Positions 1 to 7,298 of a stretch of 64,000 nt of DNA are shown piece after piece (positions within the stretch are counted from its first letter, which is position 1; each line of letters starts with the position of its first letter). The translations under genes were made by a program, and so were the position numbers. Origin of the DNA: Caulobacter hibisci (GTDB taxonomy: Bacteria; Pseudomonadota; Alphaproteobacteria; Caulobacterales; Caulobacteraceae); NCBI RefSeq assembly GCF_016135805.1, contig NZ_JADWOX010000019.1, positions 44,249 to 108,248 on the forward strand, in the 5' to 3' direction. Under the pieces are notes generated by a model. It was not told the origin of the DNA. It saw only the letters and a program-made list of their open reading frames with translations, and searched no databases.

Positions 1-321
1 CGTGAGGCGCGCGTCGGCGTAGGCGCTTGGGCCTGTCAGTTCGCCGGCCCGCGAGAAGATGCCGGCAAAGAGGCTCGCGCCGATGAAATGGGCCGGTGTC
101 GAGATGACCCCCGCGCCCGGCTGGTAGTTGCTGATCCCTATGAACAGGCCGACCGTGGGTTCCGCGAGCGCGACATCCTTGACCGGGCAGTCGGGGACAT
201 TGCTCCGGATATAGATCGGCGAGCCGACGGTCGTGGTCTCGCCGTAATAGGCCGTGCAGGACGAGAGCAGGGGCAGAACGCCGCCGGACGCGAGCAGGGC
301 AAGGCATCGACGCCGCAGCAC
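1..321 (-). CDS. Putative lipoprotein, partial at window edge
   Basis: This reading frame starts at a GTG (319-321), seven bases after a GGGAG ribosome-binding site, and runs off the left edge, so the C-terminus is missing. The N-terminus has a basic start (VLRRRC), a hydrophobic stretch and a lipobox-like LLSSC, which suggests lipid anchoring at the cysteine near residue 22. The remaining visible part shows no domain I recognise. It is not part of an obvious operon. Function unknown. Confidence 0.55.
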   Translation of the reverse strand, partial: MLRRRCLALLASGGVLPLLSSCTAYYGETTTVGSPIYIRSNVPDCPVKDVALAEPTVGLFIGISNYQPGAGVISTPAHFIGASLFAGIFSRAGELTGPSAYADARLT

Positions 322-456
322 GGGGTTGCTCCCAACACCAATTGGCGAAGTCTAGCAGTCTCTGGCGCGATCCTGAACCATAAGTTGACAGGGCGGCCGG
401 TGGCGTCTCTGGCGTGTTGCAAGCGCCTCTGTACGGCTTGGGCGCATCCGCCCCAC

Positions 457-888
457 CTATCGCCCAAACAGCGCGTAGGTCTGCTCGATGACCTGCCGCG
501 TCAGGTCCCACTCCACCGCCGCCATCGCCTCCTCGCGGGTGAAGAACCGGGCGTCGGCGGCGTCGTCGCCGGGCACGGGCTCGCCGCCGGTCCATTCGGC
601 GGCGTAGTCGAACATCACGAAGTGGCGGGTGGTCTCGCCGGTCTCGCGCGAGGTGAAGACGCCGTCGACGACATCAATGAGGCCCAGCAGCCGGGCCTCG
701 ACGCCCGTCTCCTCGCGCAGTTCGCGCAGGGCCGCCTGCTCCGCCGTCTCGCCGAACTCGATGCGCCCGCCCGGCAGGCTCCATTGGCCCAGGCGGGGCG
801 GGGTGCCGCGCTTGATCAGCAGCACCTCACGCCCCCGCAGGCAGATGACGCCGGCGGTGGGAGAGGGGGTCGGGGCGGGGGTGTTCAT
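457..888 (-). CDS. Nudix hydrolase
   Basis: A 143-residue Nudix-family protein, expected to hydrolyse a nucleoside diphosphate linked to another moiety in the cytoplasm. The complete Nudix box (G-x5-E-x7-REUxEExGU) is visible at residues 41-63, beginning GRIEFGE and ending REETGV. The ATG overlaps the stop of the upstream patatin gene as ATGA, so the two are probably translationally coupled. The substrate cannot be told from sequence; the overall length and LPGG motif fit small ADP-ribose/NTP-type Nudix enzymes. Confidence 0.85.
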   Translation of the reverse strand: MNTPAPTPSPTAGVICLRGREVLLIKRGTPPRLGQWSLPGGRIEFGETAEQAALRELREETGVEARLLGLIDVVDGVFTSRETGETTRHFVMFDYAAEWTGGEPVPGDDAADARFFTREEAMAAVEWDLTRQVIEQTYALFGR

Positions 889-1958
889 GCGAAACCAGAC
901 TTCAGATCTACCGTCGAGCGCTCCCCGACCTGGGGGAGGCACTCGCCGAGCCAGTCTTCCGCCGCCTTGCGCCCACGGGCCTTGAGGTCGGTCAGAAAGC
1001 TCCACTCGGTATTGAACTTGGACGCCAGCGACAGGTCGGCCAGCGGCTGGTCGGCCTTGATGGCGTGCAGCAGCATCCGCCGATAGCGTCCCCGGGCGTT
1101 GTCTTTCAAGAGGCCTTCGTCGAGCAGCTTCTGCACGAAGCCGATGGCGCGCAGCTCTGAGGACAACGCGGCGTTGAAGGTGATCTCGTTCAGCCGGTCC
1201 ATGATCTCGCCCGGGGTCTTGGGCGTCTCGTCGCGGACGAAGGGGTTGAGGCTGACCAGCAGGATGTCGTCGGGGGTCTTGTCGTAGAACAGCGGCCACA
1301 GCGGCGGATTGGCCAGGAAACCGCCGTCCCAATAGGGCTCGCCGTCGATCTCCACCGCCTGGAACACCTGCGGCAGGCAGGCGCTGGCCAGCACGTGGCG
1401 GGCGGTCAGCTCGGTCTCGCGAAACACCTTGGCCTTGCTGGTGCGCACGGCGGTGGCGGCGATGTACAGCTTGACCGGCGAGCGCTCGCGCAACGCCTTG
1501 AAGTCGATCGCCTCGTCGAGGATGTCGTTCAGCGGATTGAGGTTGAACGGGTTGAACTCGTAGGGGCTGAACGACAGGGCCAGGGTCTCGGCCATTCGCC
1601 AGCCCGGGGTGTTCTTGATCCAGTCGGTCGCGCCCCCGAAGGCGCCCCCGAACGCGCTCGTCCAGATGCTGGTGTCGCCGAAGACGTTGCGGCCGCCGTT
1701 GCGGTTGACCTGCTTCCAGAAGTTGTCGAGCGAGGCCTTGGCCCCCTCGCGTCCGCCGGCGATTAGGCCCGAGGTGTAGGCCACCGCGTTCATCGCCCCG
1801 GCCGAGGCGGCGGTGATGGCCTGGATCTCCAGGCCGTCTTCCTCCAGCAGCCGGTCGATGACCCCCCACTCGAAGGCCCCGTGCGAGCCTCCCCCTTGCA
1901 GCGCCAGGCTGATGGGATGGGGCCCCTTGGGCTTCTTCCTCAGCGGCGGGATGGGCAT
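885..1958 (-). CDS. Patatin-like phospholipase
   Basis: A 357-residue patatin-family serine hydrolase, likely acting on acyl lipids. The glycine-rich oxyanion motif QGGGSHGAFEWG lies at residues 21-32, the nucleophile Ser52 sits in ASAGA (a GxSxG variant), and the catalytic-dyad Asp211 is in DGGFLANPP. There is no signal peptide or membrane segment, so it is probably cytosolic. It is first in a two-gene unit with the Nudix hydrolase (4-bp overlap). The N-terminal KKPKGP leader before the domain is short, so the start is reasonable. Confidence 0.85.
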   Translation of the reverse strand: MPIPPLRKKPKGPHPISLALQGGGSHGAFEWGVIDRLLEEDGLEIQAITAASAGAMNAVAYTSGLIAGGREGAKASLDNFWKQVNRNGGRNVFGDTSIWTSAFGGAFGGATDWIKNTPGWRMAETLALSFSPYEFNPFNLNPLNDILDEAIDFKALRERSPVKLYIAATAVRTSKAKVFRETELTARHVLASACLPQVFQAVEIDGEPYWDGGFLANPPLWPLFYDKTPDDILLVSLNPFVRDETPKTPGEIMDRLNEITFNAALSSELRAIGFVQKLLDEGLLKDNARGRYRRMLLHAIKADQPLADLSLASKFNTEWSFLTDLKARGRKAAEDWLGECLPQVGERSTVDLKSGFA

Positions 1959-1973
1959 GTCGGCGACCTCGGT

Positions 1974-2050
1974 GCTTGGTCCTCGTCCGGAGTTTATCCT
2001 CGGGCCGACCTACGGTCGGACCCGGGGGACAAGCTCAGGATGAGGACCAG
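1974..2050. repeat. Imperfect intergenic inverted repeat (family E)
   Basis: GGTCCTCGTCC near the left end and GGATGAGGACC near the right end are imperfect inverted copies, enclosing a smaller palindrome CCGACCTACGGTCGG. It sits between patatin and bdhA and shares the GAGGAC/AGCTCAGGAT words of the neighbouring terminator-like repeat at 2083-2119. Probably a dispersed palindromic repeat; no gene seen. Confidence 0.5.
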
Positions 2051-2082
2051 TTACAGGCCCATCCAACGGGCCGGGCGATAGA

Positions 2083-2119
2083 AAAACCTCATCCTGAGCC
2101 TGTCGAAGGACGAGGTTTT
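2083..2119 (-). terminator. Terminator-like hairpin downstream of bdhA (family E repeat)
   Basis: AAAACCTC at 2083-2090 pairs with GAGGTTTT at 2112-2119, with TCC/GGA continuing the stem. Read on the minus strand the stem ends in a T run 35 bp after the bdhA stop. The loop holds the widespread TCCTGAGCCTGTCGAAGGA word known from many alphaproteobacterial intergenic repeats, so it may be a repeat that doubles as terminator. Confidence 0.55.
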
Positions 2120-2154
2120 CGTCTCAGAAGGTCGCCCCCAATCCCTGAAGGGCG

Positions 2155-2952
2155 CTACTGCGCCGTCCAGCCGCCGTCGATGGCGAAGGAGGCGCCGTTG
2201 GCCGAGGCCCCCAGGTCGCTGACCAGATACAGCAGCTGGCCGGCCAGCTGTTCGAAGGTGACGAACTGCTTGGTCGGCTGGGCGGCCAGGATCACGTCCT
2301 TCATCACCGCCTCCTCGCTGATGCCGCGGGCCTTGGCCTGGTCGGCGATCTGGGCCTCGACCAGCGGGGTCTTCACGAAGCCGGGGCAGATGGCGTTGCA
2401 GGTGATGCCCTGCTGGGCCGTCTCCAGGGCGATGGTCTTGGTCAGGCCGAGAATGCCGTGCTTTGCGGCGACATAGGCCGACTTGTAGGGCGAGGCGACC
2501 AGTCCGTGCGCCGAAGCGATGTTGACGATCCGGCCGCGGCCCTGCTCGCGCATGATCGGGATCGCCGCCTTGCTGGCATGGAAGGCCGACGACAGGTTGA
2601 TGGCGATGATCAGGTCCCACTTGTCGTCGGGGAATTCCTCGACGGGGGCCACGTGCTGCACGCCGGCGTTGTTCACGAGAATGTCCAGCTCGCCGAACTC
2701 GGCCTTGGCGGCCTTGACCATGTCGGCGATCTCGACCGGCTTGGTCATGTCGGCGCCGTGATACAGCACCTCGACGCCGTGCTTTTCGGCCAGTTCCGAG
2801 CGGGTGCGCTCGATGGCGTTCATCTCGCCCAGGCCGTTGAGCACGATGTTGACGCCTTGACCGGCCAGGGCGTCGGCCAGGGCGTGGCCGATGCCGCTGG
2901 TCGAGCCGGTGACGATCGCGACCTGCCCCTGCAACCCGAAATCAACCGCCAT
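2155..2952 (-). CDS. bdhA: 3-hydroxybutyrate dehydrogenase (SDR)
   Basis: A 265-residue classical short-chain dehydrogenase expected to interconvert 3-hydroxybutyrate and acetoacetate with NAD, in polyhydroxybutyrate/ketone-body metabolism. The nucleotide-binding TGSTSGIG is near residue 13, NNAG and the IASAHG serine follow, and the YVAAKHG Tyr-Lys pair is present. The segment HGLVASPYKSAYVAAKHG and the C-terminal FAIDGGWTAQ are typical of bacterial BdhA. The start chosen (ATG 2950-2952) has AGGAG six bases upstream; longer in-frame starts lack this. An inverted repeat at 2990-3004 lies in its promoter region. Confidence 0.9.
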   Translation of the reverse strand: MAVDFGLQGQVAIVTGSTSGIGHALADALAGQGVNIVLNGLGEMNAIERTRSELAEKHGVEVLYHGADMTKPVEIADMVKAAKAEFGELDILVNNAGVQHVAPVEEFPDDKWDLIIAINLSSAFHASKAAIPIMREQGRGRIVNIASAHGLVASPYKSAYVAAKHGILGLTKTIALETAQQGITCNAICPGFVKTPLVEAQIADQAKARGISEEAVMKDVILAAQPTKQFVTFEQLAGQLLYLVSDLGASANGASFAIDGGWTAQ

Positions 2953-2989
2953 GACGCGCTCCTGCCAGGCGGCCTCGCCGCCCCTTATT

Positions 2990-3004
2990 TGTTGCAACGC
3001 AACA
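2990..3004. promoter_or_regulatory. Inverted repeat, candidate operator for bdhA
   Basis: TGTTGC-AAC-GCAACA is a perfect 6-bp palindrome with a 3-bp spacer, 38-52 bp upstream of the bdhA start. Position and symmetry suggest a dimeric repressor site. TTGC/GCAA-type sites are used by PHB-responsive PhaR-family regulators, but that assignment is inference. Confidence 0.4.
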
Positions 3005-3037
3005 TATAGCCCGCCGTTGCGAAAGAACGAGAGGCTA

Positions 3038-3061
3038 TGAATTCATCACTAGATGAATTCA
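3038..3061. repeat. Palindrome at the 3' end of yaaA
   Basis: TGAATTCATC at 3038-3047 and GATGAATTCA at 3052-3061 are perfect 10-bp inverted copies around a 4-bp loop. The right arm includes the yaaA stop codon. There is no T run of note, so it could be a transcript-end hairpin or a protein site upstream of bdhA. Confidence 0.5.
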
Positions 3062-3826
3062 GGGGTGCGGGCGAGCGAAAACCCAGTCGGCCTCGGTCGA
3101 GAGGTCGGGCCGGAAGCGGTAGCCGTCGCGGTCGAAGCCCTTCAGGTCCTCGGCCTTGTCGATGCGGCCGTCGATGATGTGGCGGGCCATGCGGCCGCGC
3201 GCCTTCTTGGCGTAGAAGCCCAGCACCTTGTAGGCGCCGGCCGTCTCTTCCTTGAAGTGGCAGGTGACCACCGGCAGCTTCAGGGCCTTGGCGTCGACGG
3301 CCCCGAAATATTCCTGGCTGGCCAGGTTCACCAGGGTCGGATCGGTATGGCCGGCTGCGGCCTCGTTCAGGGTCTTGGCGATCGTCTCGCCCCAGAAGTC
3401 GTAGAGGTTGGCGCCGCGCTTGGTCTTCAGGCGGGTGCCCATCTCCAGGCGATAGGGCTGCAGGGCGTCCAGCGGCCGCAGCACGCCGTAGAGGCCCGAC
3501 AGGATCCGCAGGTGGTCCTGGGCCCATTCCAGCGCCGGACGGTCCAGCTCGCGCGCCGCCAGGCCCGCATAGACGTCGCCGTTGAAGGCGATCACGGCCT
3601 GGAGGCCCTCTTCGACCTGCGGGTCGAAGTGCTGGAAGCGCTCGCGGTTCAGGTCGGCCAGCTTCTCGGAGATGTGCATCAGCCGGCGCAGGTCGGCGGC
3701 CGTCAGCTTGCGGGTGACCTTGGCCAGCTCGGCGATCTGGGTTTTCAGGGCCGGCGTCGTCAGCGGCAGCACCGCGCTGGGCGCGGTGAAGTCGAGCGAC
3801 TTGGCGGGAGAGATGACCATCAGCAT
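3059..3826 (-). CDS. yaaA: Peroxide stress protein YaaA (UPF0246)
   Basis: A 255-residue YaaA/UPF0246 protein. In E. coli this family lowers free intracellular iron and limits DNA damage during peroxide stress. The N-terminus MLMVISPAKSLDF is the family signature, and GLYGVLRPLD, FWGETIAKTLN and LASQEYF blocks follow in the expected order; length is standard. Cytoplasmic. It lies between map and bdhA on the same strand with a 69-bp gap from map, and its 3' end contains a strong palindrome. Confidence 0.92.
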   Translation of the reverse strand: MLMVISPAKSLDFTAPSAVLPLTTPALKTQIAELAKVTRKLTAADLRRLMHISEKLADLNRERFQHFDPQVEEGLQAVIAFNGDVYAGLAARELDRPALEWAQDHLRILSGLYGVLRPLDALQPYRLEMGTRLKTKRGANLYDFWGETIAKTLNEAAAGHTDPTLVNLASQEYFGAVDAKALKLPVVTCHFKEETAGAYKVLGFYAKKARGRMARHIIDGRIDKAEDLKGFDRDGYRFRPDLSTEADWVFARPHP

Positions 3827-3895
3827 GGCCGTGCAGATAGAGCCTTTGCCGCCGCTTCGCCAGCGCTGGCGGCGCTTCTCGCGCCCGTAAGGGGC

Positions 3896-4642
3896 TCACA
3901 CCAGCGTCAGCACCAGCGGTCCGTTCCGCGTCGCCACCAGGGTGTGCTCGTACTGCACCGTGGGCTGGCCCTTGGGCGGACGCAGGGTCCAGCCGTCGTC
4001 CAGCTCGTCGACCCAGTCGGCGCCCAGCGACAGGAACGGCTCGATGGTGAAGACCAGGCCCTCGGCGATCGTGCGGCGGTCGCGCGGCTCGTTCCAGGTG
4101 GGGATCTCGCGCGGCTCGTCGTGCAGCGAGCGGCCGACCCCGTGGCTGGCGAGGTTGCGCACCAGGCTGTAGCCGTTCTTCGCCGCGAAGGCCTCGATCG
4201 AGCGGCCGACCTCGTTCAGCCGCCCGCCGGGCTTGACCGCCCGGATGCCGGCCCACATCGCCCGCCGGCCGTCGCGGCACAGGCGCTCGATGCGCCTAGG
4301 TGTAGGCGGCACGGCAAAGCTGGCCCCGGTGTCGCCGAAATAGCCGTCCAGCTCGGCCGAGACGTCGATATTGATCAGGTCGCCGGCCTTGACCACCGTG
4401 TCGCCCGGAATGCCGTGGGCGCAGTCGGGACCCACCGAGATGCAGGTCGCGCCGGGGAAGTTGTAGGTCAGCTCCGGCGCCGAGCGCGCGCCCTCGGCCT
4501 CCAGCAGGGCGCGGCCGATGTCGTCCAGCTCCCTGGTGGTCATGCCCGGCTCCAGCGCCGCCCCCATGGCCGCCAGGGTGCGGGCCACCAGATTGCCGAT
4601 GACGCGCAGCTTCTCCAGCTGGTCCTCGTGCTCGATGGTCAT
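3896..4642 (-). CDS. map: Type I methionine aminopeptidase, coupled to ParD-like gene
   Basis: A 248-residue type I methionine aminopeptidase, which removes N-terminal Met from nascent proteins. Metal ligands can be seen in order: Asp residues in NIDVSAELDGYFGDTG, His in ASHGVGRSLHDEP, Glu in FTIEPFLS and Glu in QYEHTLVA; the substrate His is in CAHGIPG. The start overlaps the stop of the upstream ParD-like gene as ATGA. A housekeeping Map is normally not encoded with an antitoxin-like gene, so this may be an accessory paralogue; whether a second map exists in the genome cannot be seen here. Confidence 0.88.
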   Translation of the reverse strand: MTIEHEDQLEKLRVIGNLVARTLAAMGAALEPGMTTRELDDIGRALLEAEGARSAPELTYNFPGATCISVGPDCAHGIPGDTVVKAGDLINIDVSAELDGYFGDTGASFAVPPTPRRIERLCRDGRRAMWAGIRAVKPGGRLNEVGRSIEAFAAKNGYSLVRNLASHGVGRSLHDEPREIPTWNEPRDRRTIAEGLVFTIEPFLSLGADWVDELDDGWTLRPPKGQPTVQYEHTLVATRNGPLVLTLV

Positions 4643-4851
4643 GGGACGGGCGCCACGAGGTCGGGCGCATCGACGCCGGCCTCCCGCAGCTCCCGCGCCA
4701 CCAGCTCCTGGAAGGTCAGGCCCGGATTGAGCTCGCTGAGCATGCCGATCCTGATCCAGAACGCCGCCTGGCCGTTGATCGACCGATACGACGCCTTGCT
4801 GGCCCGCCGCAGCTGCTCGTGCAGCTCGTCCTCGATGTTGACGATGCCCAT
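4639..4851 (-). CDS. ParD-like antitoxin family protein
   Basis: A 70-residue protein resembling the ParD-like family assigned to type II toxin-antitoxin antitoxins: an N-terminal IVNIEDELHEQLRRASKASYRSINGQAAFWIRIG block with ribbon-helix-helix character, then a short helical tail. It is followed, with a 4-bp overlap, by a methionine aminopeptidase rather than a ParE/RelE toxin. A perfect palindrome at 4866-4884 lies 14 bp upstream of the ATG, where an autoregulating RHH protein would bind. Family assignment is from pattern recognition; function as an antitoxin is inference. Confidence 0.75.
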   Translation of the reverse strand: MGIVNIEDELHEQLRRASKASYRSINGQAAFWIRIGMLSELNPGLTFQELVARELREAGVDAPDLVAPVP

Positions 4852-4865
4852 CCGGATGCCTCGAT

Positions 4866-4884
4866 CATATACGTTTCGTATATG
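4866..4884. promoter_or_regulatory. Operator palindrome upstream of the ParD-like/map pair
   Basis: CATATACG-TTT-CGTATATG is a perfect 8-bp inverted repeat with a 3-bp spacer, markedly AT-rich in a GC-rich region. It sits just before the ParD-like start, overlapping where the -10 region should be. Autoregulation by the ParD-like protein is the simplest reading (inference). Confidence 0.65.
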
Positions 4885-4924
4885 CCTTATGTGGTCACGG
4901 GTGGTGGGGCAAGGGAAAGCGCCG

Positions 4925-5152
4925 TGATCCCTCTCTCTTTGAGAGAGGGAGGGGCCCGCGCCGAAGGCGTGGGAGGGTGAGAGGTAACAAACTATCCGAG
5001 AGAAGCTCGGCGAAGGGTGTCCGACGAAGGGTGATCCCCTCGGTTCGCTCGATAAGCGCTGAAAGGATGGAGGTTTCCCCGCCGACGGTGAAACCTCTCA
5101 CCCTCCCATGGCTTCGCCATGGGCCCCTCCCTCTCTCTCAGAGAGAGGGATC
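4925..5152. repeat. Long inverted repeat (family F) filling the map/lipoprotein gap
   Basis: An arm of about 59 bp at 4925-4983 (starting TGATCCCTCTCTCT and ending GGGTGAGAGG) is repeated in inverted, diverged form at 5094-5152. Each arm has its own small hairpin (GAGAGAG/CTCTCTC). The 110 bp between them has only short doubtful frames. No protein gene is supported in 4885-5161. Confidence 0.7.
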
Positions 5153-5161
5153 AGAAATCCA

Positions 5162-5431
5162 TCACCCCTTCGACGCCTCGTAGACCACCCGGCATTCGCC
5201 ATCGATCGTCGTGTAGCGGTTGTTCGCCGCGTCGACGAACGAGACGCGGCCGTCGTCATGCTCGACCTTGCCGGTCGAGCGGCCCTTGAAGGTTTCGGTT
5301 CCGTAGGACCAGCAAGTGATGTCGGCCGAGCGGTCGCTCCAGGTGGCGTCGTTGCGGGCGCGCTTGCTGTCGGTGCAGCCGGAAGCGGCCAGGGCGGCGG
5401 CCACGAGGGCGAGGGTGAGGGCGGTTTTCAT
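5162..5431 (-). CDS. Small putative lipoprotein
   Basis: An 89-residue protein with a signal sequence and lipobox LAASGC at residues 14-19, so Cys19 is probably lipidated. The mature part is short and polar with two further cysteines (ITCWSYG and DGECRVVYE) that could form a disulphide in the periplasm. Not a family I can name with certainty; single-gene unit flanked by a repeat on one side and the lipase on the other. Confidence 0.7.
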   Translation of the reverse strand: MKTALTLALVAAALAASGCTDSKRARNDATWSDRSADITCWSYGTETFKGRSTGKVEHDDGRVSFVDAANNRYTTIDGECRVVYEASKG

Positions 5432-5497
5432 GCCCTCAGCCTTCCATGCTCCGGTTGAGATCGAAAGCGCAACTTTCGCGGTCCGCGCAAAAGCCGC

Positions 5498-6646
5498 CTA
5501 GCTTGCCGCCGGAGCCGGGGTGGGCGGCGCCGCCGCCGCCTGTCCCTTGGCCGCCGCGGTCAGTTGCTTGGCGTGAGTCTGCACCTGGCGCAGGGTGGCG
5601 CGGGTCATGACCTGGGTGGTCTCGTTCAGGGCGGCGTCGACCCCGAAATAGGTCGGATAGGCCGCCAGGTGGTTGGCGACGATCAGGCCGAAATAGCCCT
5701 GCAGGCTCGTATAGTCGACGTCGGGCGGGCTGGCGGCGAAGGTCTGGTGGACGATCGGCTGGTAGTCGTTGAAGCCGATCAGCCCGTGCGCCAGGCCGTC
5801 GATCGCCGTCAGCAGCACGTCCATCTCCAGCTTGAAGGCCAGGTCCCCGGTGTTGGTGAAGAAGCCTTGCAGGCGAACGTCGTTCCAGGCGGTGGGCACG
5901 ATGTCGTGCTGGTTGACGATGTCGGTGTTGAACGGGATCGTCGCGCCGTCGGTCGGCTGCGGGAAGAAGTGCGTGTAGAGGGCGGCGAAGTCGGGGTTGC
6001 CCGGCGTGGGGCCGGCGCTGGGCAGGGTCAGGTGGGTGATGTCGGCGAACGGGCCGCCGTTCAGGCCGATCGCCGCCGTCGCCAGGCTGGGCGACAGCGC
6101 CCCGCCCAGGCTGTGGCCGGTGAAGATGATCGTGCCGCCCGGATTGGCCTTGGCCCACGCGGTCACGAAGGCCTGGATGCCGCCGGCTTTCGGGTCGCTC
6201 ATGGCCAGCAGGTCGGCGACCCCGGTGGCCGTGGCGTGCGAGATCTTCGGCGCCGCCGCCCCGTCGAAGCCGCCATTGCCGTAGGGCCAGTCGATCTGGC
6301 GGATGATCGCGAAGTCCTCGGCCAGCCAGTCATAGGCGTCGTCCTCGTTGGTGCCGGCCATGGCCACCACCAGGTGCGGCGCGCCGTCGACCGAGGCGCT
6401 GGCCGCGTAGAGCAGGTTGTCGGCGTAGTAGAGGGCGGTCGGATCGTCGCCCTCGTGGCTGGAGGCGACCGGCCCCCAGGCGATCGTCCAGTCGGCGACG
6501 CCGCCGGCGTTGTCCGAGACGAAGGTTGTCACCGACTGGGCCACATGGGCCGCCAGCCGCGCCAGGGTGTCGACCTTGTCTCCCGAGGCGTTCGACAGCC
6601 ACGACAGGCAGAAGGCCTGCTGCTGCAGGGTCAGGGTCGTGGTCAT
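5498..6646 (-). CDS. Class 3 lipase-family alpha/beta hydrolase
   Basis: A 382-residue protein with the lipase class 3 pattern: IIFTGHSLGGAL around nucleophile Ser179, preceded by the VVAMAGTN strand (residues 93-100) that supplies the oxyanion region. A likely catalytic His lies in the later QHDIVPTAW segment. No classical signal peptide is seen. The last 30 residues are Ala/Pro-rich low complexity. Probable triacylglycerol or ester hydrolase; substrate unknown. Confidence 0.78.
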   Translation of the reverse strand: MTTTLTLQQQAFCLSWLSNASGDKVDTLARLAAHVAQSVTTFVSDNAGGVADWTIAWGPVASSHEGDDPTALYYADNLLYAASASVDGAPHLVVAMAGTNEDDAYDWLAEDFAIIRQIDWPYGNGGFDGAAAPKISHATATGVADLLAMSDPKAGGIQAFVTAWAKANPGGTIIFTGHSLGGALSPSLATAAIGLNGGPFADITHLTLPSAGPTPGNPDFAALYTHFFPQPTDGATIPFNTDIVNQHDIVPTAWNDVRLQGFFTNTGDLAFKLEMDVLLTAIDGLAHGLIGFNDYQPIVHQTFAASPPDVDYTSLQGYFGLIVANHLAAYPTYFGVDAALNETTQVMTRATLRQVQTHAKQLTAAAKGQAAAAPPTPAPAAS

Positions 6647-6742
6647 CGTCGCCTCCAGGCCCGTCTGGGCGTCGATGGGACCGTATCACGGCTTCAACTT
6701 CAAGATGTGATCGCCCGCACACCCGGCAGCGTGGATTGCATC

Positions 6743-6763
6743 AACTTTCCAACATGGAAAGTT
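6743..6763. promoter_or_regulatory. Operator 1 (perfect palindrome)
   Basis: AACTTTCC-AACAT-GGAAAGTT, 8-bp arms and 5-bp spacer, centred at 6753. It is the outermost of three related sites upstream of the membrane protein/winged-helix gene pair. Confidence 0.7.
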
Positions 6764-6766
6764 TTC

Positions 6767-6785
6767 ACTTGCCGATATGGAAAGT
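6767..6785. promoter_or_regulatory. Operator 2 (one mismatch)
   Basis: ACTTGCC-GATAT-GGAAAGT matches the same 7-5-7 pattern with one mismatch in the left arm; centre 6776, which is 23 bp from site 1 and 27 bp from site 3. Confidence 0.55.
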
Positions 6786-6793
6786 CGAGTCTA

Positions 6794-6812
6794 GCTTTCC
6801 ATCATGGAAAGC
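6794..6812. promoter_or_regulatory. Operator 3 (perfect palindrome)
   Basis: GCTTTCC-ATCAT-GGAAAGC, 7-bp arms and 5-bp spacer, centred at 6803. It overlaps the upstream candidate ATG at 6804, which argues that translation actually starts at 6825. Confidence 0.7.
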
Positions 6813-6824
6813 AAGGAACCGCCC

Positions 6825-7298
6825 ATGAGCCCCGCCCAACCGCCCGCCGTCGATCCGGCCGAGGCCGCCCGCATGCTGGCCGAGGTCCAGGCGGCCAACG
6901 CCGACCTCGCCCGCCGCGCCAAGGCGCCGACCTGGTATCACCCGGCCCTCGGCCTGCTGATGGGCGGCCTGGTGGCGGTGCAGGGCCAGCCGATCGTGCT
7001 GATGCTCGGCTACTACCTGGTGTTCCTGGTCGGGCTGATGCTGCTGGTTGGGGTCTACAAGCGTCACACGGGCCTGTGGATCAACGGCTATCGCGCCGGC
7101 CGCACGCGCTGGGTGGCTGTCGGCCTGGCGGTGGCGGCCGGGCTGTCCCTGCTGCTGTCGGCCTGGCTGGTGCGAGACCAGGGCCTGGTCGCCGCGCCGT
7201 TCGTCATCGGCGCCGTCGTCGCGGTGGTCGTGACCATCGGCGGCTTCGTCTGGGAGGCCGCGTTCCGCCGCGACCTGCGCGACGGCGGCGACCTGTGA
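6825..7298 (+). CDS. Membrane protein co-transcribed with winged-helix regulator
   Basis: A 157-residue integral membrane protein of unknown function. A cytoplasmic helical N-terminus (about residues 10-35) precedes four hydrophobic segments: a pair around residues 45-80, then one near 97-115 and one near 122-140, ending in a charged RRDLRDGGDL tail. The start at 6825 is preferred to 6804 because operator 3 covers 6804. The stop overlaps the GTG of the next gene (GTGA). The architecture, membrane protein plus PF13601-like regulator under a shared operator array, suggests a small autoregulated module. Confidence 0.75.
   Translation: MSPAQPPAVDPAEAARMLAEVQAANADLARRAKAPTWYHPALGLLMGGLVAVQGQPIVLMLGYYLVFLVGLMLLVGVYKRHTGLWINGYRAGRTRWVAVGLAVAAGLSLLLSAWLVRDQGLVAAPFVIGAVVAVVVTIGGFVWEAAFRRDLRDGGDL

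Noticed and set aside
88..1086. Long plus-strand open frame opposite the Nudix/patatin genes
   Set aside because: Arg/Gly/Ala-rich shadow of two well-supported minus-strand genes; high GC keeps such frames open.
3053..4927. 624-codon plus-strand frame opposite yaaA, map and the ParD-like gene
   Set aside because: Antisense shadow across three genes with clear family motifs; no domain in the frame itself.
6804..6824. Earlier ATG start for the membrane protein before the winged-helix gene
   Set aside because: The ATG lies within operator 3, and ATG 6825 gives a protein consistent with a leader between promoter and gene.
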